Origin: Branchiostoma lanceolatum
Lineage: Eukaryota; Chordata; Leptocardii; Amphioxiformes; Branchiostomatidae
Reading direction: 5' to 3'
Assembly: GCF_035083965.1 (NCBI RefSeq)
Contig: NC_089726.1
Coordinates: 8,375,501-8,439,500, forward strand
Length of the DNA stretch: 64,000 nt
This document shows positions 48,001 to 58,149 of the stretch, in pieces. The notes under the pieces are model-generated. The model worked only from the letters and a program-made list of their open reading frames with translations, did no database searches and was not told the origin of the DNA. How positions within the stretch are numbered: position 1 is the stretch's first letter; the number at the start of each line of letters is the position of its first letter. A program made the translations under genes and the position numbers.

Positions 48001-50889
48001 GCTCTTCTGCACAAATGGCGTCCTTATTGCTGCGGTTGTGCCACAATTAATTTCGAATATTATACACCATTGTACCCTCATACGGATCCAGTGATGAATA
48101 ATTGATAAAACTGCATAATATAGAAACATTCATTTCTCCGTTTGCTCGGACAAGGTTTAAAACCTACACGTGAGTCAGCGCGATGTACCAACATGTATTG
48201 TAATCGAGACTGACTGTGGATACTTTAATCATGATATCTGTACACGTTATGTTATATTTTCTCACGCGCCTGAGTTGACCCGACACCAAGATAACATTCA
48301 GAGGAAGGAATGTAGAGTGATTTCCAGTCTAACGGAACACGGCCCACGTTTTAAAACATGGCGGAAAGCCAAGGGCACAGCTAAACCAGCGGTGGCAAAA
48401 GAGTTTGGGCGTATTTGATAGTTTGCGGTACCATGGTGATTTCAGGAAATGAAACAGCGTCTGACAAAATTCAGTTTGTTTTGTTTTCAAAATTGTCAAC
48501 CGAGAATTTTATGCATAAACAACGTTATGATTGATATGATGAAGAATTTCATTAAAGATATGACTCTTTCTGCTCTCAGAATAGTTAAAATGCATTGTAC
48601 GATCGATGTAACGAAATTTTGTTACGTTACAAGCCAAAATTTCATAAAACGCTCTTTATCAAATTATTCATATCAAATACTTAGTCACGTCACCTCGTTA
48701 GAAAAACCCTCTCCTTACGAATGACACTGTAATTTCCTACCCAGTTTTGCGGCAGACATTGCTAGTGTTGTTCGACGTAATTTTCCTACACTGCATTATG
48801 GCATCAAGGACATCCGGTAGAAAGATTAAACTCCGCCATGCATGTATATTTTATTGTAGTGGATTGTCCTAATAATTGTCTGGAACATATCCCGTGGCCG
48901 CAGTGCTGACTTCGGCACGAAGGCTTACCCTTGCCAAGAAGCTTTAAATATTTTTGGCACGCTCGGTTCGTTTAAAACAAGCAGTAATTCGTGGAAACAT
49001 GTGTTGGCTGATATGTGACAGCAGAGGACAATCACATGAAACTCTATACTCGGGTGTTTAGACAATGAGGCTGTATATATGGCCTTGGTCTGGGGGATAG
49101 ATAGCTGTTGTGACAACTACAGAAGGGTTGTTATACAACCTTACCTAGACCCACAGGTATTCTGGAAGCGTTAAGGGTGTTACCCGATACCCTAGCCCCT
49201 TGAGAGTACGGTATAGTGATGGACGATATGTCACAGAAATGTCAGTAAAAATGCATGGGATTTGGGCTCACCTTTTCCCTGTGACAACTGCAGAGTAGTT
49301 AGTATACAATGTTATGCTGTATGAACCCGCACGTATGCTGTATGGTATTAAGGGTGTTGCGCGATATTCAAGCCCTTTAAGGGTACCGGTATATAATGAT
49401 GGACGGTATGTCACAGAAAATGTCAGGAGATTTAGGCTGACCTTTCTCTAAATTCTGCAGCAGTAATGATAGGCGATATGTCACAGTGAATGTCAGTAAA
49501 AGAGCAGCAGATTTGGCTCACCTTTTCCATGGTTCTGCAGCAGCTTTCATACTGCTCGTACTGCAGCCTGACGTTGACTGACGCCCGGTAGCGATCCACG
49601 CTGAAGGCGCAGAGGCTGAAGACGGTGACTCCCAGGGAGAGGGCCCTGAGGACCGGTAACCCCCGGCACACCACCTCCACCCCCCAGCCGGGGAAGGGCA
49701 GGACGTCCGTGACGGCGGTGTAGGCGTTCAGGGGGACGTACAGCACCACCTGCAGCAGGTCGGAGGTGGCCAGGCTGGCGATGAGGATGTTGAGAACGCT
49801 CCGCATGGAGTAGTGTCTGCACACCGTGCACAGCACGCACAGGTTCCCGATGCACCCCACCAGTAGCGTGAAGCACGACACGCCCACCACCACGTAGTCT
49901 ATGGGCTCCCCCACCACGGAGGCGTTCCACGGGGCGGCCGTCCACGACATGGTGGCGGAAGGAAACCCTGCAGTCGTTGCGTTAGCGCCGTTCGTGGCAG
50001 CCGGTCCGCCTGTGACCGCTCGGAGGTTATTAATGGGGATGTTCCGATCCGCGACGCTGGGATTTTCCCGCGGGCTCTGCCCAGGTGAGGTGTAACCTGT
50101 GTCCCCGCTGTACGGCACGATCCCGTCTACCACGACCCCGTCGTCTTGCACCGTACCTGTGATGACGTCCACGTCTGTGGAATTAATAATCGTGTCACCC
50201 GCCGGCGGCTCCCGGGCGCTTGGGACCTTTCCCGTTATAAGCTGTTGGAAGGTGGTTGCGGTAATGTTCGCAGGGGTTGAAGTTGAAGCCGCCGGGGATG
50301 GAACGCTGGGTGGCTGCTGCAGCGTTGCGTTCGGCGGCTGTGCGCTGTCAGGCGTATGAGTCACATTTAGATAAACAGGCCACTCATCCGATGCGCTGTT
50401 ATAGCTAGGTGTGGGTTCGCCCGGGCTCTCCGTTCTGTTTATGATTCCAGATGCGTTCGCAAACGTGGGCGTCAGCGTGGCATTCCTTACCGCACTGCCC
50501 TCTGACCCCTCACCGCTCGCATCTGTAGAATCGTCCCTGTCTTTCCCAGTCCCACGGGAATTACTCAGGTTGTTGGCTGCGCTGAAATTTTCCCTCAGAG
50601 GATCCAAACTCGGCGGCAAAGTCGTCTCAGCGGCCGCCGCTTTCCCAACTCCCTCCTCCTGCCCGTCTGTATTATAGAGCTTGATGGACGTTCCGTTGTT
50701 CGATGTGTCGTTCCGCCATATGGCAGGTTCGATAGGGTGAAAATCACCCCCCTCCTTCCCGATCTCCCCACCTGCCACTGTAGCCGCCGACTCCTGGGCA
50801 GCCCCCGCCCTACTGACAGCTCCAAATGTCAAAATTAGCGTCACTAGCACCGGGGCAACGCGACAGCCTGCCTTTCCCGCTCCAACCAT
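38391..50889 (-). CDS. class A GPCR of the endothelin receptor / GPR37 group
   Basis: Minus-strand exons: 50889-49522, 39496-39353, 38942-38391; all joins are phase 0, giving 687 residues. Residues 1-31 are a signal peptide, followed by an acidic, Ser/Thr/Pro-rich ectodomain to about 328 with some 13 N-glycosylation sequons. TM1 is about 331-355 (GNLCVL), TM2 about 366-390 (LASLATSDLLQ), Cys408 precedes TM3 and DRY is 432-434. The second exon carries TM4 (WLGALILAVPDAF) and the ECL2 cysteine. The third carries TM5 (WWLLGCYFCLP), TM6 (FAFCWLPYH), TM7 (LDYAG...SCVNPLILF) and a Cys-rich tail suited to palmitoylation. TM5 and the Cys-rich tail resemble GPR37, while TM6-TM7 resemble endothelin receptors. 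The ligand is unknown. Confidence 0.88.
38998..39185. repeat. CAGA and CA-type compound microsatellite
   Basis: A run of GACA/CAGA tetramers is followed by ACAC/ATAC/AAAC repeats. It lies in the second GPCR intron and creates long low-complexity frames on both strands. Confidence 0.85.
39780..39852 (+). mobile_element. 3' end fragment of a retroelement family
   Basis: GACCTGTACGTAGCC...GGGCATAAATGTGCAATAAAGGTCTTTT matches the inverted segment at 53490-53560 (GACCTGTACTTTGC, GGGCAAAAATGTACAATAAAGACC on the minus strand). A shared terminus ending in AATAAAG is what a truncated LINE or SINE 3' end would leave. Confidence 0.45.
41331..41552. mobile_element. MITE of the CACTAGACGGCGATCGC family, full copy
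   Basis: Ends CCACTAGAAGGCGATCGCTG and the inverted GCGGTCGCATTCTCTAGTGG, flanked by CTTT/AAAG. The internal blocks TTTCATAATTGGAATATGAT and GACAACAAAACAACCAAAAC are shared with the other copies. Confidence 0.85.
42414..42500. repeat. 21-bp tandem repeat, about four units
   Basis: GCGACTTAAGACGACCTCTC and variants repeat in a row, with decay toward the right end. Confidence 0.85.
43225..43505 (+). mobile_element. tRNA-derived SINE, copy 2
   Basis: Same order of blocks as 16018-16310: TTGAGCTCCTGGTTCCAATT, TTGGTAACTGGGAGGCC, CCGGTTCAATCC (B-box-like), GATAGCAACCCTCCCAGG, ACCCTGCTACTGAAACGGCA, AAGGAAACTTGCTGCC. A 160-codon open frame crosses it by chance. It lies in the large GPCR intron. Confidence 0.75.
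43861..43920. repeat. GTCT/GTTT microsatellite
   Basis: Tetramer runs CTGT then TTTG lie in the large GPCR intron. Confidence 0.85.
45120..45270. repeat. diverged repeat, copy 1
   Basis: Blocks AAAGAAACG, CTTCTTA, GATGAAAT, TACTTACATTACG, CCATTAG, ATATGTGTTTTGATGTTAG and TTTGTTTGC recur in order at 46610-46745. Both copies lie in the large GPCR intron about 1.5 kb apart. Confidence 0.7.
46095..46550. repeat. degenerate ~155-bp tandem repeat, three units
   Basis: GCTGCAGTAC recurs near 46099, 46252 and 46408. Each is followed by an ACC-rich block, TTTGAACTTGACC-type block, GATCCATCAA-type block and a CAAA/CACA block. A fourth, weaker unit may precede it near 45900. Confidence 0.75.
46610..46745. 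repeat. diverged repeat, copy 2
   Basis: Partner of 45120-45270. Confidence 0.7.
46897..47010. repeat. ~43-bp tandem repeat, three units
   Basis: The unit TATGTCGCTAGGTTACACTA followed by TG and CATAACCTCC occurs three times with several substitutions. Confidence 0.8.
47125..47336. mobile_element. palindromic MITE with CTCCAAGCAGAGG ends
   Basis: GTACTCTCCAAGCAGAGGTT at the left is inverted at the right, and inner blocks TTTTGACGTC, TAGGCGTTTT and ATCGGGCTTTCTATTTT are also inverted. Arms are about 85 bases. A half-copy with the same inner blocks lies at 45585-45720. Confidence 0.85.
47401..47536. mobile_element. second MITE with CTCCAAGCAGATG ends, different core
   Basis: AATCTCCAAGCAGATG and the inverted CATCTGCTTGGAGATT enclose an inner hairpin (AGAAAGGCCCACTG / CAGTGGGCCTTTCT). 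The core is unrelated to its neighbour at 47125-47336. The same right terminus occurs near 9045, 53340, 53475 and 53995. Confidence 0.8.
49205..49530 (-). repeat. tandem repeat spanning the GPCR exon 1 donor
   Basis: Blocks TATGTCACAG, AATGTCAGTAAAA and GGCTCACCTTTTCC (donor side on the minus strand) recur near 49227-49277, 49405-49445 and 49473-49530. The rightmost holds the real exon 1 end and GTGAGC donor at 49521; the leftmost keeps an intact donor-like GTGAGC with no coding context. Confidence 0.7.
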
Positions 50890-51200
50890 TGTGTATACGC
50901 TGGATCGGGCTGTACCTGAGGATTAGAACACACCGGATGCTGCACTCCTCCTCAGATATCCAGGGATGCTGCTCCGTAAACCATCACAAGTGGGACGCCA
51001 CAGTCACGTCGACAAGAACACTAACTAGCTAGCTGTCTTTTTCTACTACACGCACGGTCTCGTCGGTAGGTTCTGCAAAAGCATTACGCCTGGCTGATGA
51101 AATAAAGATGGAGACGGACACATAAAGCAGGGTGCGGCTGAAACACACTCAGGAAACACTCTGGTCGGGATTGCCGCGGCGCGAGCTCAGCTCGTCAGAG
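50890..51200 (-). promoter_or_regulatory. upstream region of the GPCR
   Basis: This stretch precedes the first coding ATG (50889) on the minus strand and must contain the 5' UTR or core promoter unless a further 5' exon lies in the region to the right. No specific element could be assigned. Confidence 0.3.
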
Positions 51201-51811
51201 AGATGAGAGAACGATAAATTCCCCCGATGGCGATTGCTCGCCGAAGATGTATGTTCCCTGCTACAGCCGTCAACAGAGCGAAATCCTCGCCATAAAAACT
51301 GTTGGAGGACGCCGCGCTGGCTCGCTCTGGGTTTACACATACATACACTCTCTCTTTGTGACCTCACATTTGCCAGATTCGTCACAGGGTCCGACAATGC
51401 ATATTGTGCATGGCTGGCCCTCAACCCCAAGGCGCCCATAGAAAAGGGTTTACATTATTCCTGTATTGACAGAAGGGCGGAATTTCCGTCTCGGTACACT
51501 ACACACCAAAGAAAAGGCACATGTTTGCGCTGTCCCTGACGATCAAGCGTACGGAACAACAAGAGTACTAGTAGAACTCCAACAGAGACGCCCGTTGTCC
51601 GCGGAACGCCAACTTTAAAAAAACCGAAAACCCGGCATTTCTGCAACCCTTCGCTTTTTCCAGGTTATTCTTATCCCTGAACATCATTACTTCATTGATC
51701 TGTCTACCCCAGACTTATTTATTCCGTATGCCAGGGTACTTACCATATTTTATATTCCCGAACATCTGTCGTCGTTAGAGTCGCGCGCTATTGTACCAAA
51801 GGACCCAGTTT

Positions 51812-52035
51812 CACTAGACGGCGATGGCTCTGCGATCTCCCTGCGACCTAAATTGGATTTGTGTAACCCCGGCTGATTTTATAATCAGAATAACATGCAA
51901 AATTTAGAAATATGACTGAAAGACAACAAAACACACAAAGCGTAGCAAAAGATTAGTTTTTATATGTGAACTTCGTTGAACGCTCGGTACAATTTTAGGT
52001 CGCACAGCGGTCGCAGCGAGGTCGCCGCACTGGTG
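51812..52035. mobile_element. MITE of the CACTAGACGGCGATCGC family
   Basis: CACTAGACGGCGATGGCTCT at the left and the inverted GCGAGGTCGCCGCACTGGTG at the right. The internal GACAACAAAACACACAAAGC and AAATTGGATTTGTGTAAC blocks match the copy at 41331. Confidence 0.85.
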
Positions 52036-52501
52036 GAATTGGGGCACAGAGACCTTTCGTCGGTGATAAACCTGAAATTATGCGCATCGAAGTAAAGCCC
52101 TGGGCTGAAATATACTGTTTATTTATGCTGCACATAATGAGTTGACTTTTATGGATCGCGAGTTTAGATTGTGCTGACTTGAGCGGTTGGCTATGTCACG
52201 GTTCCCTGACGGCGCTTTTTATTTTCCGCCGTGGCGATAAACCGAGAAATATTATGCTTATTACGGCAGTTCGCGGATCGTATTGAAAATCCATGCGTTC
52301 CGCAAGGACAAAACATACATCAAACCGCTTTCTGTTTCCGTGCACGACGCATCTTGTGACAGATGACTGACACCATCTGCAAACCGGGAACTGGTGCAGA
52401 AAGCATCGCCGTAAACCGGAGATATGTCACGAGTGATGGTGAGAAAGCGTTGCTTTCGTCAATGTTGCTATCGAATGGAAAATATGTACTATATACTAAA
52501 T

Positions 52502-52705
52502 CCGGCGCAAGGGCCTAATGGGTGGAGTGTTCGCCTTGCGCACATTAGGCCGTGAGTTCGGTCTCTGGTCGAGTTATACCAAAGACCGAAAATGGTACAT
52601 ACTGCTTTCGCTGCTTAGCACTCAGCGCTTGAGAACTGAGTGTATGGAAGTTAAACACACACATCACAACCAGCAGACTAGCCACCTGCTATAGAGACTT
52701 GCACA
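52502..52705 (+). mobile_element. tRNA-derived SINE, second family
   Basis: The head GGGCCTAATGGGTGGAGTGT and GTGAGTTCGGTCTCTGG look like A and B boxes. They are followed by ATACCAAAGACCGAAAATGG, TACATACTGCTTTCGCTGCT and CACATCACAACCAGCAGACT. The overall layout (tRNA head, conserved core, no coding capacity) is that of a SINE. The cloverleaf is degraded, so a functional tRNA is not called. Confidence 0.6.
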
Positions 52706-53489
52706 ATGTTTATAGTTTCGCTTGCTTCTACTGTGCCTACGACATGATGAGTACAAGTTAGCATCAGATTACTACGAAACCGTCAGATGAAACAGACATT
52801 GGACAGGAAATGTAAGAAAATCCCGAAATTAAATCCAACGCCGATCTTACATTTGCGAATGCTCCATGGTAAACGTCCACGACCTAACTATGAGGTGTAC
52901 AAAACAAGAGAATAGAATAAAGCAGAATAGAATAGAACCTGATATTAAATTTAGAACACGATCGAACACGTGTCACTCAGGTCGTTCTTGAAATTACCTT
53001 TCTCATTCGCTATCGCTGATTCGCAATGAGGTTTCCACATTTTCATTGCGGGCCAAATGAGCCGCCTCTTGTACATGTGACCTTCGGTGTTTGTCGTCCC
53101 TCCGCCGGTATCATTGCGCTTCACAGCCAGTATTGGATTACTCGCAAATTAACGGCGACGTTTGGACAAATCCAATTAAGGTGGTTAGCGGGGTAAAAAT
53201 ACACCCGTCCGCACTTAATAACAATGCACGACATGGTCCCCTGTTGGGACGTGAACTGTCGACGGGCGCACGCTTTTGGAAATTTAATTTAAAGGAAAAG
53301 AACCCCGCAGTCAGAAAACGTCACGATCTTCTACCCCAACATCTGCTTGAAGATTAAATACAAAGCATATCATGGTCCCCTGCTGGGACGGGTACTGTCG
53401 ACGAGCGCACGCTTTTGAAAATTCAATTTCAAGTAACCCGGCAGCCAGAAAACCTTACGATCTTCCACCCCTACATCTGCTTGGAGATT

Positions 53490-53870
53490 CAATGATGAAA
53501 GGTCTTTATTGTACATTTTTGCCCAGCTGAGCAAAGTACAGGTCGCAACAATGACATGTTTATAAACATGTCTAGTATGTAGGATCGTTTTTTTCTAGCT
53601 TCTTTGTAATGGTGAGAATGAAGGATTGTATGTGTTTAGCTAAAGTCGGTTTATCAAAACGAATAAGAATTTCTCAGTACCACTCATATATCTGAAGTGA
53701 GGGAATCTGTTTTCTATACAATCATCTATAACTAAATAGGATATTTCTATCATTAATCATAACATTCATAACATAGTATAATCTACGATGAAGTGCATTT
53801 AATCTTCCACCGTATTTGAGGTACAAAATTGACAGATTCTTTGCTCTTTGATATAGCACTTGATAACAGA
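53490..53870 (-). mobile_element. 3' fragment of a retroelement, minus strand
   Basis: Its outer end (53490-53560) is shared with 39780-39852. Further in, the minus strand has a short open frame (AKNLSILYLKYGGRLNALHR) before the stop, which could be the tail of a retroelement protein. No reverse transcriptase motif is in reach. Confidence 0.35.
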
Positions 53871-54436
53871 ACATGCCGTGGTCCCCTGTTGAGACGTGTG
53901 TTGCTGGAAAACGCACGCTCTTTTCGGGAAATCTGTGGTGTTCTCTTCAAAGGAACCCGGCAGTCAGAAAACAGTATGTAATGTTCCACCCAACATCTGC
54001 TTGGAGATCTAATAGTATTTTGCTCTGGTAGTTCTGCTTTGGTAATTGCGGGGCCGAGGCAGCCGTGGTTTCTGCCCACCAGTTTATCAGGTAAAGCCAT
54101 ACAAGCCGAAGGAAATGATTGGTTTCCGGTAGGTCACTATTAACGCAGGGAAACGGTTTGCGCAGATGTAATTACCGTTGGCCGATGGAGAGAGGATGTG
54201 ACTAGCATAACTACGTCCTAAAGTTAAGTATTCCACAAGGATAAGGAAATGTTGCCGTGCTTCTTACGTCAAACGTCTAGATGAAGTAGTCAAGGGATTT
54301 TTTGTTGCAAGTTCAAAATTCCAAAATCTTTTGAATGAAAGGAAGAATAAGGAGAAAGTTATGTATACGAGAAGGATTATGATGATAACACAGCACCGTA
54401 AACAACAAGGTCCTCTATAGCTACCCTATTCTTTTC

Positions 54437-54665
54437 CACTATATTATAGGGCGACGACCGCGCCGCGACTCATGGGCGACCAAACATTTGACAGATCGCT
54501 TGACAAATTTCATAGAAAAAGCACGATTTTATTTACGTTTTATGTGTTTTGTTGTATTTGAAGTCATACTTTTATATCTTGCATCATATTCCAATTATGA
54601 AACCAAGGGTGGCACAAATGTAAATTTGGTCACTGTACGGTCGCTCAGCGATCACTGTCTAGTGG
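54437..54665. mobile_element. MITE of the CACTAGACGGCGATCGC family
   Basis: CCACTATATTATAGGGCGAC at the left and the inverted GGTCGCTCAGCGATCACTGT plus CTAGTGG at the right. The element is in the opposite orientation to the copy at 41331 (ATTCCAATTATGAAA is the complement of its TTTCATAATTGGAAT). Confidence 0.85.
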
Positions 54666-55359
54666 AAAAGGGGCCTACCTCAAGCCAAAAACCCATCCCT
54701 ACCTATTTCACCTGTACTGTGTTGTATTCAAGGCACATTTTCCACATACGTTACATTTACAGTATAGACAGGATAAACGTTACGAGGCAGCAGTAGTTAC
54801 AGTACCTGGAGCCCCGTGAGCCATTCCCGCGGATACATAACTGTACGTCTCCCACCTTTTATGACCGTGCAATTTGAGAGACGGTTGGAGCTTGTAGGCG
54901 GGCGGCGCATCTTTCACAGTCATCGCACGGTTATGGCGGATTTATCGGTTTACAGGCCATGGTTTTTATTTCCGTTGGAGGCGACGTGGTTTACTGGCCT
55001 AAATCGTAACCCTGGTGCCAAACGTTTATAGGATATATTGTAAAGACTTGCTGAACGTAGCAACACATATAACATGTGACTGATCATGATTTTTTTTAGT
55101 ATCACATTTCTCCTATACATTCAAAAGGCAATCACATCACAGGTACAGAGTGGGAGGGATATAGAAATGAAAACTATGGGACCTGCGGGAATATAGAGCA
55201 TTTGGGATTCATGGAAGGGTGGGGGTTTGGACATTAAAACTGATTGTTATTACCTTTCCCGTGGATATAGCCAAAAGTCATTGAAAGAGTCCGGAGAATA
55301 CTAAGTCAAGCAGAAGGGGGGGGGAGTTAATGGAGCTCTGGTAGTGGAAGGGTTGTTCG

Positions 55360-55475
55360 TTTGCATCGCATACCCGGTAAACCGCTCCATGGCGTAACAC
55401 ATCAGGTTTGTACTGAAGAGTACAAGCTGCATATCCGGGAAGGACCCCTGATCTTTTCGATAAGTGTGGTGGGTT
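55360..55475 (+). repeat. dispersed repeat related to 30640-30835
   Basis: Blocks GCATACCCGGTAAACCGCTC, ATGGCGTAACACA, AGGTTTGTACTGAAGAGTAC and GATAAGTGTGGTGGGTTC match in order. Confidence 0.65.
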
Positions 55476-57134
55476 CCTGAACGTTCTCGAGATGTGGCTC
55501 TACTCTAACACCGGGGGCCTCCATTTAACGTCGCATTCGTAACGTCACAGACAATGAAGCGACCACATAAACATACAGGTCATTTACTTCTCAATATAAC
55601 AGGCATCACTCAGAAGCCGAAGACACAGGATTTTCTGCCACATAACGCATTCGTGTCACTCATTTGGGAAATTAGGTTCCACAAAAACTTCCAATCATGA
55701 AAACCCATCCATGGAATAATGATGATATTAACTCTTCATAAAATTGGGACGTATAACACAATTTGATTCACTTTATGCGATTGCAGCGCTCATATTGTAT
55801 AAACTATATTGGAACCAAACGTGGATAGGTTTTATCAAGGTTGGTACATAAATGGATAATGCAGCTCTTTGTTGCGCAACCAAAGGGATCTACCTGCCAA
55901 AGTTTCAGTGGTATGTAAAGGAACTGATTTCGATCCAATTTAACTCACCGAAGAGCTGTCCTTCCACCGGTTATGACCGAGAAAACAGGCAACAGGTTCA
56001 TTGTACGGGGAAACACGACAAGTGCAATGAACTGTAAACCACGGCGACCCTTTCCGGTAGCGTTCAAGTAGGGTGACCAACAACAGCCAAGATTCAAACT
56101 CCCGAACTCTAATTCCAGAGGCAGGGTCATTTACCACTGGACTGCGGTGGAAAGCACAAGCAGCCATTTTTACCCTGAGGAAAAGATACCAAAAAATGTT
56201 GCAGATGAAACCCTTTCGTCTTGCAATAAAGACACCATTACCTATCCTGGAACCGGCGGAACGTTTTCTGTATGGTGATCTAATTTACCTCAGCACGGGA
56301 AATAACCTACAATTGATTGACCGATGAAAATACGATGACTTATGAAGCGCACGCGTAATTCCCTTCACTTAAGTAATGGTGATCCAATTTAGATTATACA
56401 TTATGTGTGCCGCAAATCCAGTTTCCCTGTCTGCGTACGCCGAATCATGGCTATGAAATAAAGTAGAGAAATGTGTAGATATGGTATGGCAGTTATGGAC
56501 GATAAACTTATTTCTTCCTTTCGTGAATTGAATGTTGCTGATAAGAAAATGAATCGAATCATAAGCAATCCGAAGAGGAAGGAAATTCAAACTTTATAAA
56601 GTTATGTATATCATACATAGATCAGGAAGAATTGCGTGTATATGTCGGAAGAAATGTTAAAGGGGACATAATTGCATGGAAGAAAAAGTTTCTCAAAGAA
56701 GCACCAAGATTTGACCTAGATATTTTCAAATCCCTCCATACGTACAACTGGGTTTCCCTACCATGCTATACATCTTGACTGTAAACACAGAAGCTGCCGT
56801 CACAACAAAATGAAACCAGACTTTCTCATTAAGGTATACATCAATACAGCAATTTGCTTCGGAATCAAATCAAATCATGAACTCTCCGGGGGGCAAGCGT
56901 GTAGGCTGTGCTCACGATAGGGCAGACAGACAGACATTAAATGATATCCAACTTCCCCAAAACGTAGCGTCTCCGTTGCTCATTTGAATCAGTCTGTAAT
57001 AAACTAGATTTTTACAGTCACTTGCACCACGATGTTTCCGCAATGTTTACTTCATACTTCACCTGAAGATACGGCGTGAGTGTGTACAGTTGGTTTGAGA
57101 TTGCCCATTACTATTTGCCTTCACCAAGACATTG

Positions 57135-57390
57135 TTGTTTACCTTGTAGTACCTAGCGGCACATAGGTCATTAGGTTTCCTTGCTGTTTTAGTAGCAGGG
57201 TACATTTTTACAGGGAGGGGTTGCTAGCTCTTCTGTTAAAAGTGCTCGAAGCACCTCCTAGAACACGGGGACCAACTTTACGTCCCTTCCGAAAGACGCC
57301 CCCAACCGAGATACCTTCCCAAAATTTGAACCGGGGTTTCCCAATTAAACCGTTAATCAGTTGAACTTAAGTGACACCCTTCCCCCAGGA
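57135..57390 (-). mobile_element. tRNA-derived SINE, copy 3 (inverted)
   Basis: On the minus strand it reads CCCCGGTTCAAATTTTGGGA, then TTTCGGAAGGGACGTAAAGT, GCTAGCAACCCCTCCCTGTA, ACCCTGCTACTAAAACAGCA, AAGGAAACCTAATGACC, in the same order as 16018-16310. Confidence 0.75.
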
Positions 57391-57956
57391 TATATCATAA
57401 GGAAACATTTAATTTTACGACTACAACACAGCGTTGTGGTCCATTGAGTCCCTGGCATGTTGCGTATGACCCTCTGCAACTCTTTTAAGGCGTGTCTTCT
57501 TCACGGCAACCCTACTGCCTGCTGCCCGTCACCCACTCAATATGCAATGTATACACCTAAAGGAACCTTAACGTGCAACTAGAAACTTTAGATATCGACA
57601 CAAATTTCCTCCATATGGCGGCACAATTATGGATAAAGTGTCGATGACATGGATTGTGTGTTGTTTCCTAGTATAGAATTGTGTGACGATACTTTTCCAG
57701 GAAACAAAAGAGCGAACGGTTGAGAAATTGAGAACATTTCCCATTTTCCCTTCCAGTGACGAATGCTAGCATGTGATATCCGGCCTGGCAGGCTCCCTCC
57801 TGGCGAGGAAGCCGATCCAAATCCCTCCCCGCACACGGCACGGGCGATAAGGACGGGTGATGATGACGAATATGTCCGCTCAGCGAGCTCCCACCGGGGA
57901 ACGTCTTTTGTCGAAAATCCTCATGACATCTGAAAGTTGGAAAAGTATATTGTGCA

Positions 57957-58136
57957 TATATCAAGTCCGAATGAGTTCCGTATTGACTTTTTTGGGGCTT
58001 ATGTAAAGTTTGCGGGGAAGAGGCTGATTTTCACTTTGACCCACCGTCGTGCAGTCTGGTTATCGAACAGAAGAAACGACTTCGTCGGCCTTCAAACTTT
58101 ACCTAAGCCAAAAAATGTCAATACGGACTTGATATA
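57957..58136. mobile_element. MITE with ~50-bp inverted arms
   Basis: TATATCAAGTCCG and TTCCGTATTGAC, TTTTTTGG, GGCTTATGTAAAGTTT at the left are mirrored at the right by AAACTTTACCTAAGCC, AATGTCAATACGGACTTGATATA. The left arm carries a short extra duplication. Confidence 0.75.
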
Positions 58137-58149
58137 CTCACAAGCGTGA

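Noticed and set aside
52502-52580. tRNA gene
   Set aside because: A- and B-box-like segments are present but a full cloverleaf with anticodon arm could not be drawn; the downstream core fits a SINE.
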